From assembly GCF_003594915.1 (NCBI RefSeq), contig NZ_QZCS01000005.1, positions 62,001 to 126,000 on the forward strand: a stretch of DNA of 64,000 nt, written 5' to 3'. Positions 7,880 through 20,193 of the stretch are shown piece after piece. Numbering within the stretch: the stretch's first letter is position 1; the number at the start of each line of letters is the position of its first letter. Made by a program: the position numbers and the translations under genes. The notes below the pieces were generated by a model. It ran no database searches, was not told where the DNA came from, and worked only from the letters and a program-made list of their open reading frames with translations. The stretch is from Enterobacter chuandaensis. GTDB taxonomy: Bacteria; Pseudomonadota; Gammaproteobacteria; Enterobacterales; Enterobacteriaceae.

Positions 7880-7907
7880 AAAAAACCCGCCGAAGCGGGT
7901 TTTTTTA
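7880..7907. terminator. Bidirectional rho-independent terminator, chaA/kdsA
   Basis: ACCCGC (7885-7890), loop CGAA, GCGGGT (7895-7900), flanked by an A-run on the left and a T-run on the right. It can therefore end transcripts from both convergent genes. The kdsA stop codon begins one base beyond the T-run. Confidence 0.93.
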
Positions 7908-8771
<864 letters not shown>

Positions 8772-8798
8772 TTATTCAGGTGTGAATCGGAATTAAGA

Positions 8799-9608
8799 TT
8801 AATGCAGTGTAATTTGTTTGTGCGAGATCGCGTTGATCTGCGCGCGAATCATTTCGCTAATCGGATCTTCCGGGCACTGCTCAACGAAATAGCTCAGATC
8901 GTTCAGCGCCACGTGTTCACAATCGAGCTGGGCATAAATGAGCCCGCGGTCGCGAATTTCGTACGGATCTTCCGGATTAAACTGCAGCAGCACTTCACTG
9001 GCTCGCAGAGCCAGCTCCATCTGACGCTCTTCCATCAGCGCTGACTTCAGCGTATCCAGCAGCTTGCGGATGACTTCGGCGTTGTCGGCTTCGTCGAGAT
9101 CTTCATTAAAGAGCTCGGCCACCGGGCTGATGTTGCCCTTCAGCCAGACGTCCAGCGTATGCTCATCCAGCGTGTCGCCGTTAAACGGATTAATGAGCCA
9201 CATCTCACCGTCCAGCCACTCCGCACGCAGGATCATCTGCGTCGGGAAAATGACCGGCACCAGTGGAATATCCAGACGGTGCGCAACCCACAGCAAAATA
9301 GAGCCCAGCGCAACGGCGCTGCCCTGACGATTTTTTAAAACCTGGTCCAGCCATAATGCGTCAGACAGGCGATACACGCCACGCGTGTCGCAGAAACCCC
9401 ATTCGCCGTAGAAAAGTTCCAGAAGCTTCTCTAATTGCCAGTCCTGCGGGCGCGCCTGATTAATCTCTTCACGCGCCAGGCTGACCAGATTCTCCAGCTC
9501 ATCGTAGACGTACTGCGACGTAAAATCGTCGCGTATCATCTCCGAAATCAGGATCATGCCATCGCAAAGCGGCACTTTATTAAATTCGAAATCGGCTAAG
9601 GACTTCAT
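8799..9608 (-). CDS. sirB1: SirB1 family protein (YchA), transglutaminase-like with TPR
   Basis: A 269-residue cytosolic protein of the SirB1/YchA family. The N-terminal two thirds are a transglutaminase-like fold (EWGFCDTRGVYRLSDALWLD, LGSILLWVAHRLDIPLVPV, INPFNGD). The C-terminal ~90 residues are TPR-like (ELALRASEVLLQFNPEDPYEIRDRGLIY). Whether a catalytic Cys-His-Asp set is functional cannot be judged here. The biochemical role is unknown; the sirB name comes from Salmonella invasion-gene regulation. It lies in the prfA-kdsA cluster, four bases after sirB2, and neighbour conservation is the strongest support. Confidence 0.94.
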   Translation of the reverse strand: MKSLADFEFNKVPLCDGMILISEMIRDDFTSQYVYDELENLVSLAREEINQARPQDWQLEKLLELFYGEWGFCDTRGVYRLSDALWLDQVLKNRQGSAVALGSILLWVAHRLDIPLVPVIFPTQMILRAEWLDGEMWLINPFNGDTLDEHTLDVWLKGNISPVAELFNEDLDEADNAEVIRKLLDTLKSALMEERQMELALRASEVLLQFNPEDPYEIRDRGLIYAQLDCEHVALNDLSYFVEQCPEDPISEMIRAQINAISHKQITLH

Positions 9609-9611
9609 GAC

Positions 9612-10004
9612 TTACCCCAGTAACGGTATTCTAGTGGTGGCGAGTTTAATGATGATGTACAGCACCACCAGACCCAGCAGAAAGGCGATAAACCCGGTCT
9701 GCTGGCTGCGCGGACGACGACGCCCAAGCGCGATAAAACCCAAAACGATATAGATGATAACGCCAAACAGCTTTTCAGTCAGCCATGCGCCTTTATCAGT
9801 AAAAGGCAGATAGCCCGTCTTCCACATTAGCCCGGCCCCTGTCAGAAACAGCACCGTATCAATGCAGTGTGGTGCAATGCGCACCCAGCGTGCCTCAATC
9901 AACGGATTGTTGCTGTAGCGCCACCAGTAGCGGACGATGAAAAATCCTATGGTCAGCGCCACGGAAATCAGGTGAGCCGTTATCAGCACGCTAAACAGGC
10001 TCAT
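9612..10004 (-). CDS. sirB2: SirB2 family inner-membrane protein (YchQ)
   Basis: A 130-residue protein with four predicted membrane helices and few charges between them: SVLITAHLISVALTIGFFIV, then RIAPHCIDTVLFLTGAGLMW, then LFGVIIYIVLGFIALG, then FLLGLVVLYIIIKLA. Function unknown. The ATG at 10004 overlaps the prmC stop as ATGA, the usual coupled arrangement. A GTG two codons earlier is the alternative. The chosen start reproduces the E. coli length. Confidence 0.93.
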   Translation of the reverse strand: MSLFSVLITAHLISVALTIGFFIVRYWWRYSNNPLIEARWVRIAPHCIDTVLFLTGAGLMWKTGYLPFTDKGAWLTEKLFGVIIYIVLGFIALGRRRPRSQQTGFIAFLLGLVVLYIIIKLATTRIPLLG

Positions 10005-10831
10005 CGCCACTGCCCCAGCGTCAGGCGCTCATTACCGCCGTAGTCGCGGCAGGTTTCCACGGCGGTATATCCCGCTTGCGTAAACAGCGCCCGAACGGCT
10101 TCGCCCTGTGTCCAGCCATGTTCCACCAGCAGCCAGCCGCCGGAAAGCAAATGTTGTCGTGACGTTGTCACAATGTGATCGAGATCGGCTAACCCTTCCC
10201 TGGCAGCGACCAGCGCCGTTAAGGGCTCGAAGCGAACATCACCCTGGGCGAGGTGCGGGTCTCGTTCGTCGATGTAGGGGGGATTACTGACGATCATCGC
10301 AAATGAACGGTTCTCCAGCGCGGTAAACCAGCTGCTTTGCAGCACGGTAACGTTGCGCGAACCAAGACGCTCAACGTTACGCTGCGCCAGCGCCACCGCG
10401 TCGGGCATCACATCCACTGCCGTCACATCGCAGTCTGGCCGCTCGCTGGCAAGCGCCAGCGCGATAGCCCCTGTCCCCGTTCCGAGATCGAGAATGCTGC
10501 AGGATGTAGCGGGTAAACGCGCCAGCGCCTGCTCTACCAGACACTCGGTGTCCGGACGCGGGATCAGCGTCGCCGCCGAGACGTAAAGCGGTAGCGACCA
10601 GAACTCGCGCTCACCGACAAGGTGCGCCACCGGCTCGCCCGTTTTACGGCGGGCAAGCAGCGCGGCGAGCCGAGCTTCCTGCTCAGCGGTCAGCTCAGTT
10701 TCGCCGAATGCCAGCAGGTACGTGCGGGCTTTACCCGTCACATGTTCAAGCAAAATTTCGGCATCGCGCTTCGGGCTTTCGCTTTCGGAAAGCTCACCGG
10801 CCGCCTCACGTAACCAGCGCTGAAAATCCAT
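10001..10831 (-). CDS. prmC: Release factor glutamine methyltransferase PrmC (HemK)
   Basis: A 276-residue SAM-dependent enzyme that methylates the glutamine of the GGQ motif in release factors RF1 and RF2. An N-terminal helical substrate-recognition domain is followed by a Rossmann methyltransferase domain. SAM motif I is DLGTGTGAIALALA (115-128) and the glutamine-binding NPPY motif is at 183-186. Its start codon overlaps the prfA stop (TAATG), so it is translationally coupled to one of its own substrates. Length matches the family. Confidence 0.97.
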   Translation of the reverse strand: MDFQRWLREAAGELSESESPKRDAEILLEHVTGKARTYLLAFGETELTAEQEARLAALLARRKTGEPVAHLVGEREFWSLPLYVSAATLIPRPDTECLVEQALARLPATSCSILDLGTGTGAIALALASERPDCDVTAVDVMPDAVALAQRNVERLGSRNVTVLQSSWFTALENRSFAMIVSNPPYIDERDPHLAQGDVRFEPLTALVAAREGLADLDHIVTTSRQHLLSGGWLLVEHGWTQGEAVRALFTQAGYTAVETCRDYGGNERLTLGQWR

Positions 10832-11913
10832 TATTCCTGCTCAGACAGCGCCGCCAGCTGGTCGGCCTGGTATTCCTGCACGATAGGCTCAATCAGCATA
10901 TCCAGCTTCCCTTCCATCACCTCGTCCAGACGGTACAGCGTCAGGTTGATGCGGTGGTCGGTCACGCGGCCCTGCGGGAAGTTGTAGGTACGGTTACGAT
11001 CGCTGCGATCGCCGCTGCCCAGCAGGTTACGACGGGTAGAGGCTTCCGCCTGCTGACGCTTCGCCATCTCCGCCGCGTGGATGCGCGCACCCAGCACGGA
11101 AAGCGCTTTGGCTTTATTTTTGTGCTGAGAACGTTCGTCCTGACACTCCACCACAATGCCGGTTGGCAGGTGGGTAATACGGATGGCGGAGTCGGTGGTG
11201 TTAACGTGCTGACCGCCCGCCCCGGAGGAACGGAAGGTATCGATGCGCAGATCCGCCGGGTTGATGTCCGGCAGTTCCGCTTCCGGCAGCTCCGGCATCA
11301 CCGCCACCGTACACGCGGAGGTGTGAATGCGTCCCTGAGATTCTGTCGCGGGCACGCGCTGCACGCGGTGACCGCCGGATTCAAACTTGAGACGGCCATA
11401 CACGCCGTCGCCGCTGATCTTGGCGATAACCTCTTTATAGCCACCGTGTTCGCCTTCGTTGGCGCTCATGATCTCCACGCGCCAGCGACGCGATTCGGCG
11501 TAGCGGCTGTACATGCGGAACAGATCCCCTGCAAAGAGCGCCGCTTCGTCACCACCGGTGCCGGCACGTACTTCTACAAACGCGTTACGTTCATCGTCCG
11601 GATCTTTCGGCAGGAGCAGCACCTGCAGCTGCTGCTCCATCTCTTCGGAACGCGCTTTTGCATCCTGTAACTCTTCCTGCGCCATCTCGCGCATCTCAGG
11701 ATCGTCGAGCATCATCTGCGCGGTTTCAATATCTTCCTGAACCTGTCGCCAGTCGGTAAAGCATTTTGACACATCACTCAACTGCGCATATTCACGCGAC
11801 AGCGCGCGAAAACGTTCCTGGTCCGCAATGGTCCCGGCATCGCCGAGCAGCGCCTGTACTTCTTCATGGCGCTCGTGCAGAGCTTCCAGTTTAGCGACGA
11901 TAGAAGGCTTCAT
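10831..11913 (-). CDS. prfA: Peptide chain release factor 1
   Basis: A 360-residue class I release factor that recognises UAA and UAG stop codons and triggers peptidyl-tRNA hydrolysis. The codon-recognition tripeptide PAT is at 188-190, and the catalytic GGQ at 233-235 sits in [16 protein letters not shown]. Full length. It lies between hemA and prmC, 41 bases after the hemA stop codon. Confidence 0.98.
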   Translation of the reverse strand: MKPSIVAKLEALHERHEEVQALLGDAGTIADQERFRALSREYAQLSDVSKCFTDWRQVQEDIETAQMMLDDPEMREMAQEELQDAKARSEEMEQQLQVLLLPKDPDDERNAFVEVRAGTGGDEAALFAGDLFRMYSRYAESRRWRVEIMSANEGEHGGYKEVIAKISGDGVYGRLKFESGGHRVQRVPATESQGRIHTSACTVAVMPELPEAELPDINPADLRIDTFRSSGAGGQHVNTTDSAIRITHLPTGIVVECQDERSQHKNKAKALSVLGARIHAAEMAKRQQAEASTRRNLLGSGDRSDRNRTYNFPQGRVTDHRINLTLYRLDEVMEGKLDMLIEPIVQEYQADQLAALSEQE

Positions 11914-11954
11914 AGGCGTAAGTGCACCTTGTCTTAGAAAATGGGTATAGGGCG

Positions 11955-13211
11955 CTATTCCAGCCCGAGGCTGTTGCGCAGAATAGTCAGGCGTTCATCA
12001 TCCCCGTCACGGGCGGCCTGTTGAAGAGATTTGGTTGGCGCATGGATCAGGCGATTGGTCAATTTCCATGCCAGATCCTGCATAATAGCCTGCGCGTCGC
12101 CGCCCTGTTCCAGGGCCGCTAACGCTTTGGCAGTCAGGTCATCACGCACCTGCTCCGCCTGTCCGCGGTACTCGCGGATGGTCTCGCTGACGCTTTGCGC
12201 GCGCAGCCAGGCCATAAACTCGCTGGTTTCCTGCTCAACAATGGTTTCCGCCTGCACCGCCGCCGCTTTACGCTGGGCGAGGTTATGCGAAATAATACTT
12301 TGCAGGTCATCCACGCTGTAAAGGTAGGCGTTAGCCAGCTTGCCCACTTCCGGTTCAACATCGCGCGGAACGGCGATATCCACCAGCAGCATTGGCTGAT
12401 TACGGCGGGATTTCAGCGCACGCTCCACCATCCCTTTACCGATAATCGGCAGCGGGCTGGCGGTAGAACTGATAATAATGTCCGCCTCTTTCAGGCGTTC
12501 ATCGATGTCGCTCAGCGCAACCACCTCGGCCCCCACTTCGTCCGCCAGCACCTGCGCGCGTTCGCGGGTGCGGTTCGCGATAATCATCTTTTTCACTTTA
12601 TGCTCGCGCAGATGGCGCGCCACAAGCTCGATGGTTTCGCCCGCGCCTACCAGCATCACGGTGACGGTCGACAGGGATTCAAAGATTTGACGTGCGAGGG
12701 TACAGGCCGCGAAAGCAACAGAAACCGCACTGGCACCAATGTCGGTTTCGGTTCGCACACGCTTTGCCACGGAGAAAGACTTCTGGAACATGCGTTCCAG
12801 CTCGCTGGCCTTGAGATGCCCTTTTTGCGAATCCGCAAACGCTTTTTTCACCTGACCCAGAATTTGCGGCTCGCCGAGCACCAGCGAATCCAGACCGCTG
12901 GCGACGCGCATAAGATGGCTGACGGCATCGTTATCCTGATGCCAGTACAGGCTGTTGCGCAGCTCTTCTTCGTTGAGGTTGTGGTAATCACATAGCCAGC
13001 GGATCAGCGCCTCGTGCAGGTTATCCTGCTCTTCCACGCTTAAATACAGCTCGGTACGGTTGCACGTCGAAAGCACCACGCCACCCTGCACCATCGGTTG
13101 TGCAAGCAGGCTGTCCAGCGCCAGGTCGAGCGTATCCGGCGAAAACGTTACGCGTTCTCGCAGCGAAACCGGGGCCGTTTTGTGGTTAATGCCGAGTGCT
13201 AATAGGGTCAT
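11955..13211 (-). CDS. hemA: Glutamyl-tRNA reductase
   Basis: A 418-residue NADPH-dependent enzyme that reduces glutamyl-tRNA(Glu) to glutamate-1-semialdehyde, the first committed step of tetrapyrrole synthesis. The nucleophilic Cys50 lies in [12 protein letters not shown]. The NADPH site is [17 protein letters not shown], followed by the helical dimerisation domain. The N-terminus ([15 protein letters not shown]) is that of the family and carries the two lysine/arginine-flanked residues known in Salmonella to be needed for regulated turnover. It is divergent from lolB over a ~200-bp leader region and leads the downstream prfA-kdsA cluster. Confidence 0.98.
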   Translation of the reverse strand: MTLLALGINHKTAPVSLRERVTFSPDTLDLALDSLLAQPMVQGGVVLSTCNRTELYLSVEEQDNLHEALIRWLCDYHNLNEEELRNSLYWHQDNDAVSHLMRVASGLDSLVLGEPQILGQVKKAFADSQKGHLKASELERMFQKSFSVAKRVRTETDIGASAVSVAFAACTLARQIFESLSTVTVMLVGAGETIELVARHLREHKVKKMIIANRTRERAQVLADEVGAEVVALSDIDERLKEADIIISSTASPLPIIGKGMVERALKSRRNQPMLLVDIAVPRDVEPEVGKLANAYLYSVDDLQSIISHNLAQRKAAAVQAETIVEQETSEFMAWLRAQSVSETIREYRGQAEQVRDDLTAKALAALEQGGDAQAIMQDLAWKLTNRLIHAPTKSLQQAARDGDDERLTILRNSLGLE

Positions 13212-13412
13212 GTTGAGCGGGAGTAGTACCAGCGTTAATAAGGTTAGCAGGACGCATCATACAGGATGCGCGAGATCAATAAAAGGGACTGCCTCCTTTC
13301 GGAGTAATAGGTTACACAACGCTTTGAGATAATTTGAACGTAGACGGTGGCACTGCGGGACGCTAGCATTAACAGTTATAACTGCAACGTATCTCAAGGA
13401 TTTGTCATCATT

Positions 13413-14024
13413 ATGACCCGACTGATTCGCCTGCTGCCTCTGGCGGCCCTGGTTCTGACCGCATGTACTGTTACTCAGCCTAAAGGTCCAGGCAAGAGCC
13501 CCGACTCACCGCAGTGGCGTCAGCACCAGCAGGACGTCCGTAATCTGAAACAGTACCAGACGCGCGGCGCGTTCGCCTATCTCTCTGACGAACAAAAGGT
13601 TTATGCGCGCTTCTTCTGGCAGCAAACGGGCCAGGACAACTATCGCCTGCTGCTACTGAACCCATTGGGCAGCACCGAGCTGGAGCTGAACGCTAAGCCA
13701 GGCGAAGCGCAGATCACCGATAACAAAGGTCAGCACTATACCGCGACCGATGCCGAAGAGATGATTGGCAAGCTGACCGGGATGCCAATTCCGCTGAACA
13801 GTCTGCGCCAGTGGATCCTCGGCCTGCCGGGCGAAGCGACCGACTATACGCTTGACGACCAGTACCGTCTGAGCCAGGTCAACTACACCCAGAACGGCAA
13901 AACCTGGAAAGTGGTGTACAGCGCCTATGACAGCAAGAGTAAACCGTCGCTGCCATCGAACATGGAGCTGACCCAGGGCAGCCAGCGCATCAAGCTGAAA
14001 ATGGACAACTGGATCGTTAAATGA
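13413..14024 (+). CDS. lolB: Outer-membrane lipoprotein insertase LolB
   Basis: A 203-residue outer-membrane lipoprotein that receives lipoproteins from LolA and inserts them into the outer membrane. The signal peptide is [16 protein letters not shown], with the lipobox cysteine at residue 18 and a +2 Thr, consistent with outer-membrane sorting. The mature half-barrel part ([32 protein letters not shown]) closely matches E. coli. The ATG at 13413 has AAGGA about twelve bases upstream, a long spacing; no better in-frame start exists. The stop overlaps the ispE start. Confidence 0.96.
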   Translation: MTRLIRLLPLAALVLTACTVTQPKGPGKSPDSPQWRQHQQDVRNLKQYQTRGAFAYLSDEQKVYARFFWQQTGQDNYRLLLLNPLGSTELELNAKPGEAQITDNKGQHYTATDAEEMIGKLTGMPIPLNSLRQWILGLPGEATDYTLDDQYRLSQVNYTQNGKTWKVVYSAYDSKSKPSLPSNMELTQGSQRIKLKMDNWIVK

Positions 14025-14890
14025 TGACCCACTGGCCTTCCCCGGCAAAACTGAACCTGTTTTTATACATCACCGGCCAGCGTGCAGACGGATATCACAC
14101 CCTGCAGACGCTGTTTCAGTTTATTGACTATGGCGACACGATCGCCATCGAACCGCGTCAGGACGGGCAGATTTGCCTGCTGACGCCGGTCGACGGCGTG
14201 GAGCATGAGGATAACCTGATCGTGCGCGCCGCGCGCCTGCTGATGAAAGCCGCGGCGGAATCGGGGCGTCTGCCCGCGGGAAGCGGTGCGGATATCCATA
14301 TCGAGAAGCGCCTGCCGATGGGCGGCGGTCTTGGCGGCGGCTCTTCCAATGCGGCAACCGTACTGGTCGCACTGAACCATCTCTGGGGTTGCGGGCTTTC
14401 GACGGATGAACTGGCTGCTTTAGGCTTAACGCTGGGGGCGGATGTCCCGGTGTTTGTTCGCGGTCACGCGGCTTTTGCCGAAGGTGTTGGCGAAATTCTT
14501 TCCCCGGTTGAGCCGCCGGAAAAATGGTATCTGGTTGCCCACCCGGGCGTGAGCATTCCGACTCCGGTCATCTTTAAAGATCCTGACCTGAAAAGAGATA
14601 CGCCGGTACGGTCAATAGAAACGTTATTAAATTGTGAATTCAGCAACGATTGCGAGGATATCGCAAGAAAACGTTTTCGCGAGGTTGATGCGGTGCTTTC
14701 CTGGCTGTTAGAATACGCGCCGTCGCGCCTGACTGGTACAGGGGCCTGTGTCTTTGCTGAATTTGACACCGAATCCGCCGCTCGTCAGGTGCTTGAGCAA
14801 GCGCCGGATTGGCTGCATGGTTTTGTAGCGCGCGGGATGAACACCTCCCCCCTACAGCAGGCCATTCTGGCGCAGACTGAGTTTCGGTGA
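14021..14890 (+). CDS. ispE: 4-diphosphocytidyl-2-C-methyl-D-erythritol kinase
   Basis: A 289-residue GHMP kinase catalysing the ATP-dependent phosphorylation step of the MEP isoprenoid pathway. The substrate-side lysine K10 lies in SPAKLNLFL. The glycine-rich ATP loop is [14 protein letters not shown], and the catalytic-base region is [18 protein letters not shown]. Two adjacent ATGs (14021 and 14024) are possible starts and both overlap the lolB stop. The C-terminus is a few residues longer than in E. coli. Operonic with lolB. Confidence 0.97.
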   Translation: MMTHWPSPAKLNLFLYITGQRADGYHTLQTLFQFIDYGDTIAIEPRQDGQICLLTPVDGVEHEDNLIVRAARLLMKAAAESGRLPAGSGADIHIEKRLPMGGGLGGGSSNAATVLVALNHLWGCGLSTDELAALGLTLGADVPVFVRGHAAFAEGVGEILSPVEPPEKWYLVAHPGVSIPTPVIFKDPDLKRDTPVRSIETLLNCEFSNDCEDIARKRFREVDAVLSWLLEYAPSRLTGTGACVFAEFDTESAARQVLEQAPDWLHGFVARGMNTSPLQQAILAQTEFR

Positions 14891-14946
14891 CAACGTCACC
14901 CTGTTCCAGACGTTGCATCGCGCTCTTTAATACACCGCCTGGATAG

Positions 14947-15963
<1,017 letters not shown>

Positions 15964-15980
15964 TCGAACACGGCCAAAAA

Positions 15981-16002
15981 ACCCGCTGCGGCGGGTTTTT
16001 TT
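15981..16002 (+). terminator. Rho-independent terminator of prs
   Basis: ACCCGC, loop TGCG, GCGGGT, then a T-run (15996-16002), 17 bases after the prs stop codon. An A-run precedes the stem. Confidence 0.93.
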
Positions 16003-16087
16003 GTCTCTGGGTTTTATTTGTATGATTAATGCCTCCTTCACCTGCCATTCACATGACAGATGATGCGCATACGGATGATAGATAATT

Positions 16088-17767
16088 GTGAAAAACGTAG
16101 CCTCCTCACATGTTCTGCCCTTTCGCGCCCTCATCGACGCCTGCTGGAAAGAGAAGTACACCTCGTCACGTTTTGTGCGTGACCTGATAGCCGGGATCAC
16201 CGTCGGCATTATTGCCATCCCGCTGGCGATGGCGCTGGCGATTGGTAGCGGCGTTGCGCCACAGTACGGTCTGTACACCTCGGCGGTTGCCGGGATTGTC
16301 ATTGCTCTGACGGGGGGCTCGCGCTTCAGCGTCTCCGGCCCGACCGCCGCGTTTGTGGTGATCCTTTACCCCGTTTCGCAACAGTTTGGTCTGGCAGGCC
16401 TGCTGGTTGCCACCCTGATGTCCGGCCTCTTTTTAATTCTGTTCGGTCTGGCCCGTTTTGGACGCCTGATTGAATATATTCCCCTTTCCGTGACGCTGGG
16501 GTTCACTTCGGGGATTGGTATCACCATCGGAACCATGCAGATCAAGGATTTCCTCGGCCTGCAGATGGCTCATGTTCCGGAACACTATCTGCAAAAAGTG
16601 GGAGCGCTGTTTATGGCGCTGCCGACGGCCAACCTGGGCGACGCCGCCATTGGGATTGTGACGCTCGGGACGCTGATCGTCTGGCCTCGCCTCGGTATTC
16701 GCCTGCCGGGCCATTTGCCCGCGCTGCTGCTGGGCTGTGCGGTGATGGCGGTCGTCAATATGTTCGGCGGCCATGTCGCGACGATCGGCTCGCAGTTCCA
16801 CTATGTTCTGGCGGACGGTTCACAGGGTAGCGGCATTCCGCAACTGTTGCCGCAGCTGGTACTGCCGTGGGATATGCCGGGCTCCACTTTTACACTGAGC
16901 TGGGATTCGCTGCGCGCCCTGCTGCCCGCTGCGTTCTCAATGGCGATGCTGGGGGCGATTGAATCCCTGCTCTGCGCCGTGGTGCTCGACGGCATGACCG
17001 GTACCAAGCACAAAGCCAACAGCGAACTGGTCGGTCAGGGCTTAGGCAACCTCATCGCACCGTTCTTTGGCGGTATTACCGCAACGGCTGCCATCGCCCG
17101 TTCTGCGGCCAACGTGCGCGCGGGGGCAACGTCACCCGTTTCGGCGGTCATGCACTCCCTGCTGGTGATTCTGGCGCTGCTGATCCTCGCCCCACTGCTC
17201 TCATGGCTGCCGCTTTCCGCCATGGCCGCCCTGCTGCTAATGGTGGCCTGGAACATGAGCGAGGCGCATAAGGTAGTGAACCTGCTGCGTCACGCGCCAA
17301 AAGACGACATCATCGTGATGCTGATCTGTATGTCGCTGACCGTGCTGTTCGATATGGTTATCGCCATCAGCGTCGGGATCGTGCTTGCGTCCCTGCTGTT
17401 TATGCGCCGCATCGCGCAGATGACGCGCCTCTCTCCGGTTAACGTTGAGGTGCCTGACGATGTGCTGGTTCTGCGCGTGATTGGCCCGCTGTTCTTCGCC
17501 GCGGCGGAAGGTCTGTTCAGCGAACTGGAGTCCCGCATCGCGGGCAAACGAATTGTGGTTCTGAAGTGGGATGCCGTTCCGGTGCTGGATGCCGGCGGTC
17601 TGGATGCCTTCCAGCGCTTCGTTGCACGTCTGCCGGAAGGCTGCGAGCTGCGGGTGAGCAACCTGGAATTCCAGCCCCTGCGCACCATGGCGCGCGCGGG
17701 CGTACAGCCAATCCCTGGCCGACTCTCCTTCTACCCTAACCGAGAAGCCGCGTTAGCGGATCTGTGA
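16088..17767 (+). CDS. dauA: C4-dicarboxylate/aspartate transporter DauA (SulP family)
   Basis: A 559-residue inner-membrane transporter of the SulP/SLC26 family. E. coli DauA carries succinate, aspartate and related C4-dicarboxylates at acidic pH. The SulP signature region [20 protein letters not shown] and the conserved [14 protein letters not shown] are present, with roughly 12-14 membrane segments over residues 30-430. The cytoplasmic STAS domain occupies about 440-555 ([37 protein letters not shown]). The start is a GTG at 16088 with only a weak upstream GGAT. The 3' end overlaps the converging regulator gene by 15 bp. Confidence 0.96.
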   Translation: MKNVASSHVLPFRALIDACWKEKYTSSRFVRDLIAGITVGIIAIPLAMALAIGSGVAPQYGLYTSAVAGIVIALTGGSRFSVSGPTAAFVVILYPVSQQFGLAGLLVATLMSGLFLILFGLARFGRLIEYIPLSVTLGFTSGIGITIGTMQIKDFLGLQMAHVPEHYLQKVGALFMALPTANLGDAAIGIVTLGTLIVWPRLGIRLPGHLPALLLGCAVMAVVNMFGGHVATIGSQFHYVLADGSQGSGIPQLLPQLVLPWDMPGSTFTLSWDSLRALLPAAFSMAMLGAIESLLCAVVLDGMTGTKHKANSELVGQGLGNLIAPFFGGITATAAIARSAANVRAGATSPVSAVMHSLLVILALLILAPLLSWLPLSAMAALLLMVAWNMSEAHKVVNLLRHAPKDDIIVMLICMSLTVLFDMVIAISVGIVLASLLFMRRIAQMTRLSPVNVEVPDDVLVLRVIGPLFFAAAEGLFSELESRIAGKRIVVLKWDAVPVLDAGGLDAFQRFVARLPEGCELRVSNLEFQPLRTMARAGVQPIPGRLSFYPNREAALADL

Positions 17768-18811
17768 GTTACCCGATGCAGAGAAACGTCTCTGCATCAT
17801 CACCCCGATCGCCTGCTGGAGCCATCCCAGCACGGCAGGCGTCATCCACGTGCCTTTCATCAGATGCGGCTCCTGCTGCATGGCTGTGCGAAACTTTTGC
17901 TGAGTCTCAGGGTTCGTCCCTGCGTACGACTGGAACAACGCCAGCCAGTTTTCCGCCAGCTTTTGCGCCTCCTCCGAGGCAGGATCGCGATTTTCCCGCT
18001 GCGCCTGATGCAGCTTTGCCACCAGCGGCGGCCACTCCATCATGCGATCGAAGTAGTGCGCTCGGGTAAAGGCCATCTCTTCGACAGTGAGATACTTCTC
18101 CCAGATGCTGAGCTTAGATTCCGCAAACGCGCGCGTGATGTAATCGGTCATCTCCGGCGTGATGCCGGTCTGCTCGCGCATTTGAGGCTCCACGCTGTGC
18201 ATCTCGTTCAGGCGTGTGAGAAACTCCGGCTTGCCCGCCGTGTCCTGTTCCAGGCGTTCCATCCAGCGCGTTGCCAGATCCATCGCCCGCAAGTCAGTTA
18301 CGGGTATATCCTGTTCCAGCAGCGCGTTTGCCTCTGCCACCAGCCCTGACCAGATAGCCGCCAGCGCATCCTTCTGCACCGCAAACGGCAGCTGCTGTAA
18401 CTCTTCTTTGCTAAACCAGCGATCGTACATATTCATTAACTCCAGAGTCTGTAGCCAGGACTCCAGATCCGGCGTCGCATCGTCGGTAAGCCCGGTACGC
18501 AGCTCCACCAGCCGGTCGCGCAGCGTGTGTATGCTGCGCAGCTGTTTATCCAGCAGCGTAATTTGCGCATCGAGTAATTCGCTTAACGTCAGCGACTCCT
18601 TTTCCAGAAAACCCCTTATTTCAGCAAGTTCCAGCCCCGCTTTTGCCAGCGCCTGGATCATGTGCAGACGCTGGACATCCGCCAGGTTGTAAAGCCGGTA
18701 ACCTGCCGCGCTTCTGGCAGAAGGCAGCAACAGCCCTGTTTGCTCGTAGTGATGCAATGTCCGCACGGTGATACCGGCTCGTTTCGCCAGCTCACCCACC
18801 TGAATCAACAT
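17753..18811 (-). CDS. MerR-family regulator with TipAS-like C-terminal domain
   Basis: A 352-residue transcriptional regulator. Residues 1-70 are a MerR winged helix ([20 protein letters not shown], then [14 protein letters not shown]), followed by a dimerising coiled coil (about 75-115). Residues 125-350 form a long helical domain with the pattern of TipAS antibiotic-recognition or GyrI-unrelated ligand domains. TipA proteins sense large thiopeptide or peptide drugs; the ligand here is unknown. The ATG at 18811 has AAGGAG seven bases upstream. Its own promoter has the elongated 19-bp spacer typical of MerR targets, so autoregulation is likely. It is not in the E. coli K-12 backbone order between dauA and ychH, so it is probably an insertion. 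No transporter gene lies beside it. Confidence 0.88.
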   Translation of the reverse strand: MLIQVGELAKRAGITVRTLHHYEQTGLLLPSARSAAGYRLYNLADVQRLHMIQALAKAGLELAEIRGFLEKESLTLSELLDAQITLLDKQLRSIHTLRDRLVELRTGLTDDATPDLESWLQTLELMNMYDRWFSKEELQQLPFAVQKDALAAIWSGLVAEANALLEQDIPVTDLRAMDLATRWMERLEQDTAGKPEFLTRLNEMHSVEPQMREQTGITPEMTDYITRAFAESKLSIWEKYLTVEEMAFTRAHYFDRMMEWPPLVAKLHQAQRENRDPASEEAQKLAENWLALFQSYAGTNPETQQKFRTAMQQEPHLMKGTWMTPAVLGWLQQAIGVMMQRRFSASGNSQIR

Positions 18812-18842
18812 AACTGCTCCTTTTTACTTTGCCAGTGCCACC

Positions 18843-18873
18843 ACTCTGGAGCCTTACGTTACGTGAGGGTCAA
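18843..18873 (-). promoter_or_regulatory. MerR-type promoter/operator with 19-bp spacer
   Basis: On the minus strand, -35 TTGACC (18873-18868) and -10-like CAGAGT (18848-18843) are separated by 19 bp. The spacer contains the near-perfect palindrome CCTCACGT-A-ACGTAAGG (18868-18852). An over-long spacer filled by a dyad is the hallmark of MerR-activated promoters. Confidence 0.75.
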
Positions 18874-18883
18874 TATGCTATGC

Positions 18884-18912
18884 AAAAAAAAACGACTCCG
18901 GATGGAGTCGTT
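18884..18912 (-). terminator. Rho-independent terminator of ychH
   Basis: On the minus strand, AACGACTCC-ATCC-GGAGTCGTT is followed by a run of T (the A-run at 18884-18892 on the plus strand). The perfect 9-bp stem starts 21 bases after the ychH stop codon. Confidence 0.92.
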
Positions 18913-18932
18913 TCGATGTTCTTAATCAGGCA

Positions 18933-19208
18933 CTAGCTGTGCTTATGCTGGTCGCGACGACAGCGTTTGTCGTAGTGGCGCACCCACCAGTATTTATCGC
19001 AGACTTCCTCATGTCCGCTCACGCGCGCCCCGGCGAGCCACAACACCGCACCGAGGAAGATGCTCAGTACCGCGCCATGCGCGAAGTATTGCGGGAGATC
19101 AAGCTGCGGCAGCTGGTTTAAAATGGAATAACCTACGCCGACTACCATCACGAAGAGCCCCAACCCCATCAGCACGTTACCGAGTAACGAAGCGTTTTTG
19201 CGTTTCAT
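18933..19208 (-). CDS. ychH: YchH, small stress-linked inner-membrane protein
   Basis: A 91-residue protein with two membrane helices (NVLMGLGLFVMVVGVGYSIL and FAHGAVLSIFLGAVLWLAGA) and a positively charged tail (WWVRHYDKRCRRDQHKHS), probably cytoplasmic. Nearly identical to E. coli YchH, which is linked there to stress tolerance and biofilm. GGAGGTGACAC precedes the ATG at 19208. It is divergent from pth over a 274-bp gap and ends in its own terminator. Confidence 0.94.
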   Translation of the reverse strand: MKRKNASLLGNVLMGLGLFVMVVGVGYSILNQLPQLDLPQYFAHGAVLSIFLGAVLWLAGARVSGHEEVCDKYWWVRHYDKRCRRDQHKHS

Positions 19209-19482
19209 GTGTCACCTCCGGAACTTTGGGTTGTCAGGGGAAAAGCCCCTAATCCTTGTGTGTAAAGTATAGACAACGCCCCTTTTATGAGTTGCGTGAA
19301 TGATCACAATTACAGATAACTCCCAGACAAAAATTTACAAATAACATTTTGAACAGCTTGAAATTCTAATTGTTCAGGTAAGTAATTATTTGTATTCCGC
19401 TGTGACGCTCGCAGAATTTTGTCAAGCGGCGCGCCAGACAGTAAACTACGCGCCAGATCTGGAACCCATTAGGAATTAAATC

Positions 19483-20067
19483 GTGACGATTAAACTGATT
19501 GTCGGCCTCGCCAACCCAGGCGCAGAATATGCGGCAACCCGCCACAACGCCGGGGCATGGTACGTCGATCTGCTGGCCGAGCGGTTACGTGCTCCCCTGC
19601 GAGAAGAACCCAAATTCTTCGGCTATACCTCACGTATCAACCTCGCTGGCGCGGATGTTCGCCTGCTGGTGCCCACCACCTTTATGAACCTGAGCGGCAA
19701 AGCGGTGGCGGCGATGGCAACGTTTTATCGCATCAATCCGGATGAAATTCTGGTGGCTCACGATGAGCTGGATCTTCCGCCCGGCGTGGCAAAATTCAAG
19801 CTGGGCGGCGGGCACGGCGGTCACAACGGTCTTAAAGATATCATCAGCAAGCTGGGCAATAACCCGAATTTCCACCGTTTGCGCGTGGGAATCGGCCATC
19901 CGGGCGATAAAAACAAAGTTGTCGGTTTCGTTCTCGGTAAGCCCGCGGTTTCTGAGCAGAAACTGATTGACGAAGCGGTAGACGAAGCGGCGCGCTGCAC
20001 CGAAATCTGGCTGAAAGACGGCTTAACTAAAGCGACAAACCGCTTACACGCTTTCAAAGCGCAATAA
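19483..20067 (+). CDS. pth: Peptidyl-tRNA hydrolase
   Basis: A 194-residue cytosolic esterase that releases peptides from peptidyl-tRNA after abortive translation. The family signature around the catalytic histidine is RHNAGAW; His21 here is His20 in the usual E. coli numbering. Other active-site elements are [33 protein letters not shown] and GHNGLKD. GTG start with AGGAATT upstream. It is followed 126 bases later by ychF, its usual neighbour. Confidence 0.97.
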   Translation: MTIKLIVGLANPGAEYAATRHNAGAWYVDLLAERLRAPLREEPKFFGYTSRINLAGADVRLLVPTTFMNLSGKAVAAMATFYRINPDEILVAHDELDLPPGVAKFKLGGGHGGHNGLKDIISKLGNNPNFHRLRVGIGHPGDKNKVVGFVLGKPAVSEQKLIDEAVDEAARCTEIWLKDGLTKATNRLHAFKAQ

Positions 20068-20193
20068 TCCGCCCGATACGGCTTTTTTACCGCGCGTCAT
20101 GCGGGTTACGTGTATAATAGGCGTAGTTATTTACTTTTCATCAATCGGTTATCGTTAACGGATTGATTACCAAGATATTAAGGTGATTTAGAA

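Noticed and set aside
19290..19330. CRP-like GTGA-ATGA-TCAC upstream of ychH and pth
   Set aside because: The half-site spacing is four bases instead of the six required by the CRP consensus, so I do not list it as a site although ychH is known to be stress and cAMP linked in E. coli.
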